A DNA stretch of 64,000 bases from JAHEZL01 sp964406465 (GTDB lineage: Bacteria > Bacteroidota > Bacteroidia > Flavobacteriales_C > GCA-002722245): assembly GCA_964406465.1 (NCBI GenBank), contig CAYORT010000011.1:26590-90589 (forward strand), written 5' to 3'. The stretch's first letter is position 1; every line of letters starts with the position of its first letter. This document shows positions 54,601-62,610 of the stretch, in pieces. Position numbers and translations under genes: made by a program. The notes beneath the pieces are model-generated. The model made no database searches, was not told the origin of the DNA, and worked only from the letters and a program-made list of their open reading frames with translations.

Positions 54601-55020
54601 AGCATCAACCATATCTGCTTTCGAGTTAAACTCAAAAGTTTCAAACCCTATTGATGTGTAGGGTTGAATAATATCGTTGCGCAAAAAGTGCCCCCAATTG
54701 TAAAGTCCGTAAACCGAGAAACTGTTGACTCTGGTTTGAAAATTAAAGTAAGAACCAGCCGTTTGATTACCGGTCATGGTTCCGTTAATGTAGGTAAATC
54801 CTAAATCGAAATATGAATTGATTTTTCGGGAAACGTCGAAAGAGAAGCCCATTTGTCCCACCAATGGAGAATTGGCCTTACCATTATTCACTTCACCGTG
54901 AAAATTAAAATAGCCTCCACCAAAACCTACTTGCGGACGAAATTCTTTACTGCTTAAAGTTTGAGAATGGGAAGTGAAGCCTGCACCCAGCAAGCAAAAC
55001 AGAAATATCAAGTACTTCAT
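51688..55020 (-). CDS. outer-membrane-type protein with thrombospondin-3 repeats and seven SPOR or SPOR-like repeats
   Basis: An 1110-residue exported protein starting at ATG 55020 (MKYLIFLFCLL); the frame is open upstream to 55071 but that part is atypical. Residues about 20-265 are strand-rich and OmpW/OmpA-barrel-like. Calcium-type DxDxDG repeats (NDGDNDGVFDWYDKC, DGDHDGVPDYLDKE) lie at about 280-322. Seven repeats of about 75-80 residues follow at about 372, 477, 575, 703, 805, 898 and 1022 (openings YRILVGEY, YAIELGTT, YAVKTTKI, YAVKLGTL, FAVKVGEF, YRVQLGAF, IYVQVGLF). The last two are the most canonical SPOR domains. SPOR domains bind denuded glycan strands, so tethering of the outer membrane to peptidoglycan is inferred. 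Confidence 0.8.
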   Translation of the reverse strand: MKYLIFLFCLLGAGFTSHSQTLSSKEFRPQVGFGGGYFNFHGEVNNGKANSPLVGQMGFSFDVSRKINSYFDLGFTYINGTMTGNQTAGSYFNFQTRVNSFSVYGLYNWGHFLRNDIIQPYTSIGFETFEFNSKADMVDALGNPYFYWNDGSVKNLPQTAPNAVDAVVLKRDYVYETDLRGMNLDGLGNYSRVSFSIPVGLGLQFNVSERIALRLGTSFHYTFTDNIDNISIAGKGDRAGTKTKDYFFFNSASLHYDLLGGAARSKKEFQFVDYFAVNTNDGDNDGVFDWYDKCLSTPAGVAVDSSGCPLDGDHDGVPDYLDKEESAAKAYVNNDGVEMSDADYEKWYRRYIDSLDIPYEVLVKLANSNKGTGATYRILVGEYSKRIPPEHVDKFLAQPDIIASFINDSLNAYLVGKYADIESAKARQKELLDAKFPMAKIVIQKGTQFIPIEDPDKFPEVQKEEENKEKLKDKEGQYAIELGTTEASANNEDKAKFITADKDVKVVNGEKNSNKYLVGKYKDLTTASVDLPTFKKEFKDAKVVKVVNGKVVDEKDSSFYKETPQKMPSDLEMMEGKYAVKTTKITTATSEAEKQKIDKQLPQNLKVENGDGTKDVLSNKSGYLSVESAKAEAEALKKKGFKTEIVKVEQGKLNTINPVTNVASNTSNSANSSNPSNTTNTAADANTSNSVSTPVSNPKLKDGQYAVKLGTLDSNTTKEQRAKLESIPGAIKVKNDAGSEDVVVGTYGDLQVAIKKLNEQKAKGIKNPELVKVQDGKLIKATTNKENDQVAAVEDSVKNKELIGKFAVKVGEFDKGVSGAEMDKILNIPDVKGTETYDPTKTTYTAGNYVNLDSAKVRAKKLSEQGFNTEVVKYDGKKFNNIPNTKNAAAQTVVKDGKVVYRVQLGAFKNKVNESVFKGVQVVRFDGQDGLVRYAVGSLNNYKEAQELKMSMREKGFNDAFVTAYKDGARVSVSDLVNPDEFKKIANDSTQKQSTKAATNSVNKEVNTAPISKDSTNLSSLKIYVQVGLFAGEPPANIQAIFATIPDLKVEITDQGLKRYLSREFKDPAEAAAYREELKAKGLQDSFLIAFYKGVKINMTTAIQYYEKMK

Positions 55021-55167
55021 TTTTTTCTTTAGAAGGTTCACAAAATCAATCGTAAAATTAAAGCAGTTCAAATCTTCTACGCTGCCTTTCTAAAATTAGT
55101 TTAATTATGAGTGATTTATGGTTGACAAGATGGAAACAATGAACATTGAGCCGTTAGTAAAACAAAA

Positions 55168-55195
55168 CTCCCGTTGATCGAATGACCAACGGGAG
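55168..55195 (-). terminator. terminator after rplT
   Basis: On the minus strand a 12-base-pair stem (CTCCCGTTGGTC / GATCAACGGGAG, one G-U pair) with a four-base loop, followed by TTTTGTTTT. It lies 25 bases after the rplT stop and ends the thrS operon. Confidence 0.85.
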
Positions 55196-55219
55196 CTTGC
55201 AAATATTTAATCTAAGAAA

Positions 55220-55567
55220 CTACTTTTTCACAGATTCAACCACAGCTTTGAAAGCTTCTGGGTGATTAGCTGCTAAATCAGCTAAAGTTTTTCTGTTCAA
55301 TTCGATTCCTGATTTGTTTACTTTACCAATGAATTCAGAATAAGACATGCCGTGTTCACGAACACCAGCATTGATTCTTTGAATCCAAAGAGCTCTGTAA
55401 TTTCTTTTCTTTTGTTTACGTCCGCTATAAGCGTAAGTCAAACCTTTTTCAATTGCGTTTTTCGCAACCGACCACACGTTTTTCGCTCTACCAAAGTACC
55501 CCTTGGCGTGCTTGAGGGCCTTTTTCTTTTTCGCTTTACTAGCGACTGAGTTTGTTGATCTAGGCAT
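55220..55567 (-). CDS. rplT: 50S ribosomal protein L20
   Basis: A 115-residue, strongly basic protein with the L20 pattern (MPRSTNSVASKAKKKKALK, YFGRAKNVWSVAKNAI, YRALWIQRINAG, NRKTLADLA). Last gene of thrS-infC-rpmI-rplT, the classical translation operon. In other bacteria L20 represses this operon by binding its leader; I cannot point to a specific leader structure here. Confidence 0.98.
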   Translation of the reverse strand: MPRSTNSVASKAKKKKALKHAKGYFGRAKNVWSVAKNAIEKGLTYAYSGRKQKKRNYRALWIQRINAGVREHGMSYSEFIGKVNKSGIELNRKTLADLAANHPEAFKAVVESVKK

Positions 55568-55650
55568 ACAATCTAAGTTTTTTGATGGTTAGCGCCAGTC
55601 ATTCGACCGAACTTGTTAGCTAAACATCTGGTTAAACAATAACAAGGGAA

Positions 55651-55851
55651 TTATTTCCCTATGGTTAAAAGCAATTTGATTCTTCCTTCGTTGGTAGTAT
55701 CTACCATACCAGTTGCCGTCAAAGCTCTTTTTCTTTTCGTGCTTTTCTTAGTCAAGATATGACGTTTGAAAGCATGTTTTCTTTTCAATTTTCCAGAACC
55801 AGTCACTGTGAATCTCTTCTTAGCGCTGGAATTCTTCTTCATTTTTGGCAT
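55651..55851 (-). CDS. rpmI: 50S ribosomal protein L35
   Basis: A 66-residue basic protein with the L35 pattern (MPKMKKNSSAKKRFTVTG, KLKRKHAFKRHILTKKS). It lies between infC (30 bases) and rplT (83 bases), as in the conserved operon order. Confidence 0.97.
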   Translation of the reverse strand: MPKMKKNSSAKKRFTVTGSGKLKRKHAFKRHILTKKSTKRKRALTATGMVDTTNEGRIKLLLTIGK

Positions 55852-55881
55852 AACACTCTATTTATATAAATTCTTAAAATC

Positions 55882-56505
55882 TTATTTCTTTGGTGCAATC
55901 ATCACAATCATTTTCTTCCCTTCTAATTGTGGCATTCCTTCAGCTTTACCCCACTCCTCAAGCTCATTCACAAATTTCAATAGAAGAATCTGACCTCTTT
56001 CTTTGTAAACGATAGCTCTACCTTTAAAGAACACGTAAGCCTTTACCTTTGCTCCGTCTTCCAAAAACTCTTGCGCATGTTTCAACTTAAAGTTAAAGTC
56101 GTGCTCATCGGTATTTGGTCCGAAACGAATCTCCTTAATAACAACAGCCTGAGTGTTTTTCTTAATCTCCTTCTGTTTTTTCTTCTGTTGGTAAAGAAAC
56201 TTCTTATAGTCGGTTATCTTACAAACAGGAGGTTCAGCGTTAGGAGAAATCTCCACCAAGTCAAGCTCCATCTCTCTAGCCAAGGCAACTGCTTCTCTAA
56301 TTGGATAAACAGCAGATTCAATACCTTCACCAACTACCCTTACTTCACGAACCGTAATTTCTTCGTTAATACGATGTGGATTCTTTTTAATGAATCTTCC
56401 ACCTCTAGGACGTTGCTGAAAGTTGTTTCCACCTCCATTACCGCCGTTTGGTCCACCGCTTGCCGGTTTTTTGAAATTGGGATTAAAGCCTCCTGGTTGT
56501 CTCAT
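55882..56505 (-). CDS. infC: translation initiation factor IF-3
   Basis: A 207-residue IF-3 with both domains: N-domain (RINEEITVREVRVVGEG, about 45-110) and C-domain (about 115-205, EIRFGPNTDEHDFNFK, KVKAYVFFKGRAIVYKERGQ). An N-terminal Gly/Asn/Pro-rich extension of about 43 residues precedes the conserved start; many IF-3 proteins have only about 10. It uses ATG rather than the atypical AUU of some infC genes. The ATG directly follows the thrS TAG without a gap. Confidence 0.97.
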   Translation of the reverse strand: MRQPGGFNPNFKKPASGGPNGGNGGGNNFQQRPRGGRFIKKNPHRINEEITVREVRVVGEGIESAVYPIREAVALAREMELDLVEISPNAEPPVCKITDYKKFLYQQKKKQKEIKKNTQAVVIKEIRFGPNTDEHDFNFKLKHAQEFLEDGAKVKAYVFFKGRAIVYKERGQILLLKFVNELEEWGKAEGMPQLEGKKMIVMIAPKK

Positions 56506-58443
56506 CTATTTTTCTAACGCGTTATTAATTTCTTTTTTTATAATTTCTATAAAGTCTTCTAATTTCATTTTCCCTAAATCTTCGCCTCCGTGTTTTCTCA
56601 CAGCTACTACTCCTTCGCTGATTTCCTTCTCTCCAAGCACAAGCATATAAGGAACTTTTTTCATCTCCGCCTCACGAATTTTCTTGCCCATCGTCTCGTT
56701 ACGGTCGTCAACGAATCCGCGAATATCGGAATTATTTAGTAAACTCAAAACATTTTCGGCCTCCGAATTGAATTTTTCGCTCAAAGGCAAGATGGCTAAC
56801 TGATCGGGCATCAACCACAACGGGAAGTTTCCGGCACAATGCTCTATCAAAATAGCAATAAATCTTTCTAAAGAACCAAATGGAGCACGATGAATCATTA
56901 CCGGACGGTGTTTTTTGTCGTCACTACCAATATACTCAAGCTCAAAACGCTCTGGTAAATTGTAGTCAACCTGAATGGTTCCCAACTGCCATTTTCTACC
57001 TATCACATCTTTTACCATGAAGTCGAGTTTCGGACCATAGAAAGCTGCCTCACCATATTCGGTAACAGTTTTCAATCCTTTTTTAGCAGCCGAATCGATG
57101 ATGGCTTTTTCTGCTTGCTCCCAATTTTCATCAGTACCAATATATTTTGAACGATCTTCTTTATCTCTTAAAGATATTTGAGCGGTATATTCATGAAAGC
57201 CAAATACTTTAAATACGTATTGAACCAAATCAATCACCTTTTCAAACTCTTCATTCAATTGATCTTGACGGCAAAAGATGTGTGCATCATCCTGAGTAAA
57301 ACCTCTAACACGGGTCAAGCCATGAAGCTCACCACTTTGCTCGTAACGGTAAACAGTACCAAATTCGGCAAAACGAACCGGAAGGTCTTTATATGAGCGA
57401 GGTTTTGTTTTGTAAATCTCACAGTGATGCGGACAGTTCATTGGCTTTAAGAAAAACTGCTCTCCTTCCTGCGGAGTTTCAATAGGTTGAAATGAATCTT
57501 TACCATACTTCTCGTAATGACCAGAAGTTTTGTACAATTCAACATTTCCAATATGCGGGGTAATTACCGGAAGATAACCTGCTTGCGCTTGGGCTTTCTT
57601 CAAGAAATTAGTTAATCTGTCTCTTAAATCAGCTCCTTTAGGCAACCAAAGCGGTAAACCTTGTCCTACTTTTTGAGAAAAAGTAAACAACTCTAATTCC
57701 TTACCCAACTTACGGTGGTCGCGTTTCAACGCTTCCTCAAGCATAGCCAAGTAATCTGTTAGCTCCTTTTGTTTAGGAAAAGTAATAGCGTACAAACGCG
57801 TTAATTGCTTGCGTTTTTCATCACCTCTCCAGTAGGCACCGGCCACTTTCATCACCTTCACTGCCTTGATGAATGAAGTATCAGGTATGTGAGGTCCACG
57901 GCATAAATCGGTAAAATTTCCTTGAGTGTAAAAAGTAATTTCACCATCATTCAAGCCTTCCAACAACTCTAGTTTATACTCATCACCCTTCTCAGTAAAA
58001 TAAGCTATTGCATCTGCTTTTGAAACCGATTTTCTAACATACTCACTTTTCAAGCGAGCCAAATCAAGCATTTTATCTTCAATCTTCTTAAAATCGGCAT
58101 CGGTAATAGTTTTACCTCCTAAGTCGATATCGTAATAAAATCCGTTTTCGATTGCCGGACCAATACCGAACTTGGTTCCAGGGTATAAAGCTTCGATAGC
58201 TTCGGCCAATAAGTGAGCCGAGGAGTGCCACATTGTAGCCTTGCCATCGGTATCGTTCCATGTATTTAATACAATTGAAGCATTACTTTCAATCGTTCGA
58301 GATAAATCTTGCACTTCTCCGTTCACTTTAATAGAAAGGCAATTTCTAGCCAATCCTTCTGAGATGCTTTTAGCGATATCCATTCCAGTAACCCCTTGAG
58401 GATACTCACGAACAGAACCATCTGGCAATGTAATTTGAATCAT
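56506..58443 (-). CDS. thrS: threonyl-tRNA synthetase
   Basis: A 645-residue class II synthetase. Domains in order: TGS (1-62), tRNA-editing domain with HSSAHLLAEAI (near 75-85), catalytic core with zinc-binding KPMNCPHHCEIYK and motif 2 (RFAEFGTVYRYEQSGELHGL), and a C-terminal anticodon-binding domain. The length matches the family. First gene of the translation operon, with infC immediately after. Confidence 0.98.
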   Translation of the reverse strand: MIQITLPDGSVREYPQGVTGMDIAKSISEGLARNCLSIKVNGEVQDLSRTIESNASIVLNTWNDTDGKATMWHSSAHLLAEAIEALYPGTKFGIGPAIENGFYYDIDLGGKTITDADFKKIEDKMLDLARLKSEYVRKSVSKADAIAYFTEKGDEYKLELLEGLNDGEITFYTQGNFTDLCRGPHIPDTSFIKAVKVMKVAGAYWRGDEKRKQLTRLYAITFPKQKELTDYLAMLEEALKRDHRKLGKELELFTFSQKVGQGLPLWLPKGADLRDRLTNFLKKAQAQAGYLPVITPHIGNVELYKTSGHYEKYGKDSFQPIETPQEGEQFFLKPMNCPHHCEIYKTKPRSYKDLPVRFAEFGTVYRYEQSGELHGLTRVRGFTQDDAHIFCRQDQLNEEFEKVIDLVQYVFKVFGFHEYTAQISLRDKEDRSKYIGTDENWEQAEKAIIDSAAKKGLKTVTEYGEAAFYGPKLDFMVKDVIGRKWQLGTIQVDYNLPERFELEYIGSDDKKHRPVMIHRAPFGSLERFIAILIEHCAGNFPLWLMPDQLAILPLSEKFNSEAENVLSLLNNSDIRGFVDDRNETMGKKIREAEMKKVPYMLVLGEKEISEGVVAVRKHGGEDLGKMKLEDFIEIIKKEINNALEK

Positions 58444-58510
58444 AACTTTTAATAAGGGCGGTAAAAATAAGAAAAAGAGAGCGAACCATGATATTAAGTA
58501 TGAAAAAGAA

Positions 58511-58533
58511 AAAAGGCGTTGTAAAAACGCCTT
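58511..58533 (-). terminator. terminator after the MORN-repeat gene
   Basis: Eight-base-pair stem AAGGCGTT / AACGCCTT with a five-base loop; on the minus strand it is followed by a T-rich run (TTTTTTCTTTTTC). It lies 27 bases after the MORN gene stop. Confidence 0.75.
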
Positions 58534-58559
58534 CTTTCAATATTCAATTTCCGTATAGT

Positions 58560-59261
58560 TTACTTCGACTTTGGTAGGTTTTTACGTTCTAAAATCTCCC
58601 CTTGGTCATCGTACTTGGTCCAGCGCCCTACTTTCTTATCTTGTTCGTATTCACCTTCGGTTTCCACTTTACCATTCCAATGCCAAGTTTGCCAAAAACC
58701 TGTTTTCAAGTTGTTTAAATAAGCTCCTTCTTGCTTGATTTTACCGGTATTGTACCAAGTTTTGAAGGTTCCTTCTTTACTGCCATTTACATAGTATTCT
58801 TCTTTAAACAAAATACCTGTTTCATACCAAGCCTGTACTTTGCCGTTAATTTTTCCATTGACGAAAGTTACCTCGTAATGTTTTTTACCATTAGGAAAAT
58901 AGATAGTCCATAGGCCATTTTTAACACCATTGCTAAAATTTCCCGATACTACTTTATTCCCTTCTGCGTCATAACGAACCCAGATACTATCTTTCTTATT
59001 GGCTTTAAAATTCCCTTCTAATTCCACTTTTCCGTTAGGGTGAAAATAGGTCCATTTGCCAAAACGCAATACCTTTCCTTCCGATTTTTTTGCACCATCA
59101 TCATAGTAGGTTGTGGCAGTTTCAAATTCATCATCTAAAACATCTAAAAGAGAGTCTCCCACTTCCTTTATGGTCTCTCTTTCTTGCTCCTTTGTTGCTG
59201 GCTTTTGCGCGAAAAGCATAGTCGACAAGAGAGCGAACAATATCAAAAATATATTTTTCAT
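58560..59261 (-). CDS. MORN_2-repeat exported protein
   Basis: A 233-residue protein with signal peptide (ends near STMLFAQ) and seven or so MORN_2-type repeats (KWTYFHPNGKVELEGNF, LWTIYFPNGKKHYEVTF, FKTWYNTGKIKQEGAY, QTWHWNGKVETEGEY). Such proteins are often automatically named YwqK antitoxins, but no toxin is present and the signal peptide argues against that role. The ATG (59261) lies ten bases after the ABC-protein stop, so it is the last gene of a three-gene operon. Function unknown. Confidence 0.8.
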   Translation of the reverse strand: MKNIFLILFALLSTMLFAQKPATKEQERETIKEVGDSLLDVLDDEFETATTYYDDGAKKSEGKVLRFGKWTYFHPNGKVELEGNFKANKKDSIWVRYDAEGNKVVSGNFSNGVKNGLWTIYFPNGKKHYEVTFVNGKINGKVQAWYETGILFKEEYYVNGSKEGTFKTWYNTGKIKQEGAYLNNLKTGFWQTWHWNGKVETEGEYEQDKKVGRWTKYDDQGEILERKNLPKSK

Positions 59262-59271
59262 AATACAATTA

Positions 59272-62200
59272 TTAAGCATTTGTTGCAGGAGGAGTTGGCG
59301 GCGTATCCTCCTTCTTTGGTTCTTCTTTTTTTACTTCTGGTTTAACCTCTGCTTTTGGTTTTTCAACTGGTTTCTCTACAGCTTTTTCAGCAGCTTTTTC
59401 CTCAACCTTAGCAGCTACAGCAGCAGGGTCTTTCTTCTTACGCTTGAAAATGGAAGCGATTTTTTTCAATAGCCAAATGATTCCAACGATGAGTTGATGC
59501 ACAACAGGCACTTTTATTTTAGGCAATTTAACCTTGGAAGCCCTATCTATAAATCGTTTCAGCCAATCATTATACAGTGCGAAAAATGCCACAATACTCA
59601 TAATCCAAATGACTGCGATATTTGCCCAATAAGTAGAGATGTATTGGGTAGTAAAAGGTATAGCCTTAATACTTGAATAAAAATGGGTTCTTAATCCGTA
59701 TTTAGTCACATAAGGAGTTCTAAAAACCGGATCAATTACCTGCTCTAGCCTACCGTTTATGATTTTAATTCTTCTGCTCGCAGTAGTGTTTCTTACTAAA
59801 TTTTCAAGACTTTCGTTGGCATAATGCTCTTTCAAATAATTGTAATTGTTCTCACCTTTCAACTTTGATAACGAATCCTTTTTCTTCTCGATCAAGTTGG
59901 TTACATCTCCAAAGTATTTGCTGTAATACGCATTTAATGAATCCATATAACCTTTCAACTTAGCCGAAGCTTCGTCATTGAAATTCTTAGGAGTAATTAA
60001 GCTAGTTTGCGTAAACTGCATTTCTTTTGGAATACGCTTATTCTCTCTTTCCACTGCATGTCGGATGGCGGCCAAATTTTCATCAAATATCTCTGTAGCC
60101 TCATCTGTTTTTACATCTTTAAGCTGAGTACATTGATTCAAGCGAGCCTTAACTTCTGGAATATAGTAGGCCAAACGGTAGTTCAAATCACTCTCCAGTT
60201 TATCCCAAATAAACATGTCTTTTTCAAACTTATTGGCTTTATATTGCTCAACAGCTAGAGCTTCAAAGGCCCAACGCGAAACCATCACCTCAGCTACATA
60301 AGGTACCTTGTTTTCTTCACCTAATATTTTATTGATTTTATCGAAATTGAACATTGCTCCCGACAAAATCATTTGAGGAATTAAAATCAAAGGAATCAAA
60401 ATGTAAATAGTAACGGCAGAATTAAAGCTTGCCGAAATATTTAAGCCCAAAATATTCGCAAAACATCCAACAGAAAATAAGATGAACCAATACTCAAATG
60501 TTAATCCGCGAATCTCTAAAATATAGTTCCCCACCAACACAAAGAGCAATGCTTGAACGGCAGAAATAGTAAATAGAATAGCTACTTTCGAAAACAAATA
60601 TGATATCTTGCTTAGGTTTAAGAATTTCTCTCGTTTCAAAATCCTTCTGTCCTTGATAATCTCTTCTGCAGAAATAGTAAGTCCCATAAAAAGAGCTACC
60701 ACTATGCTCATAAAGATGTAAGCAGGAATATTATCGTTTTTATAAAAGATGTACTCGTTAGAGTCAATTGCATTCTTTACAATCATTGCCAAAACAAAAG
60801 CTAGGGCTGGAGCCTCTAAGCTATTGATGAGCATGTATTGATTGTTTTTCAATTTCGACAAAACATCACGGGTAACAAAAATCCACCATTGCTTTAATCT
60901 CGATGGAATGTGCAATGAATTGGGCGGCGCATCTTTAGCATCTTCAATAATTTCAACGCGCATCTCCTCTTCAAAATATCTATTCCACTGTTCGGGAGAA
61001 ACCTTACGTTTATCGAGGTGTCTACCATAATCATCAACTAATTTTGCATCGATGATGTTGAATACCAATTCGGGATTAACGTTACCGCAAGCCACGCATT
61101 CACCAGAAGCTTGATCTACCTGATTCGATTTATGCTTAAAGTAGGTTAATGCTTCAACAGGGTTACCATAATACACGCAATATCCACCCACATCAAGAAT
61201 GAACATTTTATCGAACATCTTGTAAATGTCTGACGAAGGCTGGTGAATAACAACGAAGATGATTTTACCTTTAAGTGTCAACTCCTTGAGCAAGTCCATG
61301 ATGTTCTCTGAATCTCGAGAAGATAAACCAGAGGTAGGCTCATCTACAAACATTACCGATGGTTCACGCAGCAACTCCAAACCAATATTCAAACGCTTTC
61401 TTTGTCCGCCCGAAATTGTCTTTTCCAACACATTTCCCACCTTCAAGTCTTTGGTCATCATCAAGTCTAAGCTTCTCAACAAGTTGTTGATACGCTCGTC
61501 TAACTGCTCATCGGTAAGATTGCTTAAACACAACTTACCATTGTAAAATAAGTTTTCGTAAACAGTAAGCTCATCTATGAGCAAGTCATCTTGCGGTACA
61601 TAACCAATAACACCTTCAACTTTATCTTTGTCTTTATGGATATCAATTCCATTGATCAATACTTTACCAGAAGTAGGAGCCTCATTACCGTTTAATATGT
61701 TAAGCAAAGTAGATTTACCAGCACCCGATGCTCCCATAATACCCACTAACTTACCTGTATCTTCAGATATATTGATGTTTTGTAAACCTTTGTTTCCTTT
61801 AGGGAAAACATATTCAATTTCTGTAGCATTGAAAGTGATATTTACATCGATTTGATCTTTTAAGAAGCGTGATGAAATTTCACTGTAATAAATCGGTTTA
61901 CCCGTTGGCATTTTAATGGTACTACCATTGGGAAAGATATACACTTGATTTTCCTTAACAGGTAAACCATTCATGTATAAATTGTGTGCCGAAGATTTTA
62001 CGAAATAAAGCTCTACCGTATTCACCTTTAAGAATTGCACTTTGCCATGCAAATTCTCATAGTAGATATGTTTGTTGTTATCGTCTTTCTTTTCTTTTCC
62101 TTTATTTTTTCCTTTCGGAGCAACGCCATCAACAGTTAATATTTGAGGCGAAGCAACATCGCTATCTTCAAAAACAAATTTCTTTATATCATCAAACTCA

Positions 62201-62604
62201 TTCTTTTCAATTTTAAATACGTTAGCTACGGTTTCGATGATCTCCATGGCCAAAGGGCTCACGGTTTTCTCTGCCCGAACCATCTCTAGAATACGGGCAA
62301 ATACAACAATTTTTTGCTTCTGTTCTAGTGTTTTATTGATCTTCTTACAAATCCCCAGAGTCTTTACTGAGTCGTTTACTGAAGTTTGTCTGCGTTTCTC
62401 TCCTCCATCTTCGCCTTCTTTCCCTTGCTGATCGTAGCCCGATTCTTTATCAAAAAGCGCTAAATAATCGGGCACTTGGTTCGGACTAATCTGTTGTTTT
62501 AAAAAAGCCTCAACACGAGAACGCTGTAATGCAGAAACAACACCATCTTGCTTTGTGATGATGGCGAACAACTGCATCAGGGCTTTTAATATTTCCTCAC
62601 TCAT
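59272..62604 (-). CDS. TerB-like/FHA-like/ABCG-type ABC transporter fusion
   Basis: An 1110-residue half-transporter-like protein. Residues 1-140 are an alpha-helical TerB-like domain. About 165-245 resembles a degenerate FHA domain (NLYMNGLPVKENQVY). About 260-470 is an ABC ATPase with Walker A GASGAGKS (near 295), signature ISGGQRKRLNIG (near 395) and Walker B VMFVDEPTSGLSSRD. A CxxC pair (GECVACGN, near 510) follows. About 600-760 holds membrane helices of the ABC-2/ABCG type, then a large exported loop (about 770-1000), a final helix (about 1012-1035) and an acidic/Lys/Pro-rich tail. The gene is the middle of an operon with an OmpA-family protein and a MORN protein. The substrate is unknown. 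Confidence 0.78.
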   Translation of the reverse strand: MSEEILKALMQLFAIITKQDGVVSALQRSRVEAFLKQQISPNQVPDYLALFDKESGYDQQGKEGEDGGEKRRQTSVNDSVKTLGICKKINKTLEQKQKIVVFARILEMVRAEKTVSPLAMEIIETVANVFKIEKNEFDDIKKFVFEDSDVASPQILTVDGVAPKGKNKGKEKKDDNNKHIYYENLHGKVQFLKVNTVELYFVKSSAHNLYMNGLPVKENQVYIFPNGSTIKMPTGKPIYYSEISSRFLKDQIDVNITFNATEIEYVFPKGNKGLQNINISEDTGKLVGIMGASGAGKSTLLNILNGNEAPTSGKVLINGIDIHKDKDKVEGVIGYVPQDDLLIDELTVYENLFYNGKLCLSNLTDEQLDERINNLLRSLDLMMTKDLKVGNVLEKTISGGQRKRLNIGLELLREPSVMFVDEPTSGLSSRDSENIMDLLKELTLKGKIIFVVIHQPSSDIYKMFDKMFILDVGGYCVYYGNPVEALTYFKHKSNQVDQASGECVACGNVNPELVFNIIDAKLVDDYGRHLDKRKVSPEQWNRYFEEEMRVEIIEDAKDAPPNSLHIPSRLKQWWIFVTRDVLSKLKNNQYMLINSLEAPALAFVLAMIVKNAIDSNEYIFYKNDNIPAYIFMSIVVALFMGLTISAEEIIKDRRILKREKFLNLSKISYLFSKVAILFTISAVQALLFVLVGNYILEIRGLTFEYWFILFSVGCFANILGLNISASFNSAVTIYILIPLILIPQMILSGAMFNFDKINKILGEENKVPYVAEVMVSRWAFEALAVEQYKANKFEKDMFIWDKLESDLNYRLAYYIPEVKARLNQCTQLKDVKTDEATEIFDENLAAIRHAVERENKRIPKEMQFTQTSLITPKNFNDEASAKLKGYMDSLNAYYSKYFGDVTNLIEKKKDSLSKLKGENNYNYLKEHYANESLENLVRNTTASRRIKIINGRLEQVIDPVFRTPYVTKYGLRTHFYSSIKAIPFTTQYISTYWANIAVIWIMSIVAFFALYNDWLKRFIDRASKVKLPKIKVPVVHQLIVGIIWLLKKIASIFKRKKKDPAAVAAKVEEKAAEKAVEKPVEKPKAEVKPEVKKEEPKKEDTPPTPPATNA

Positions 62605-62610
62605 GTTTCT

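Noticed and set aside
52042..54629. Antisense frames opposite the seven-SPOR gene (52042-52437, 52955-53329, 53946-54275)
   Set aside because: They are shadows of a repetitive sense sequence; the sense strand has coherent repeats and a signal peptide.
56071..56517. 148-codon frame antisense to infC
   Set aside because: infC is unambiguous on the opposite strand, and the antisense translation lacks domain content.
58560..59261. Toxin-antitoxin module suggested by the MORN/YwqK antitoxin naming
   Set aside because: No toxin-like gene is adjacent, and the protein has a signal peptide, so the label is not informative.
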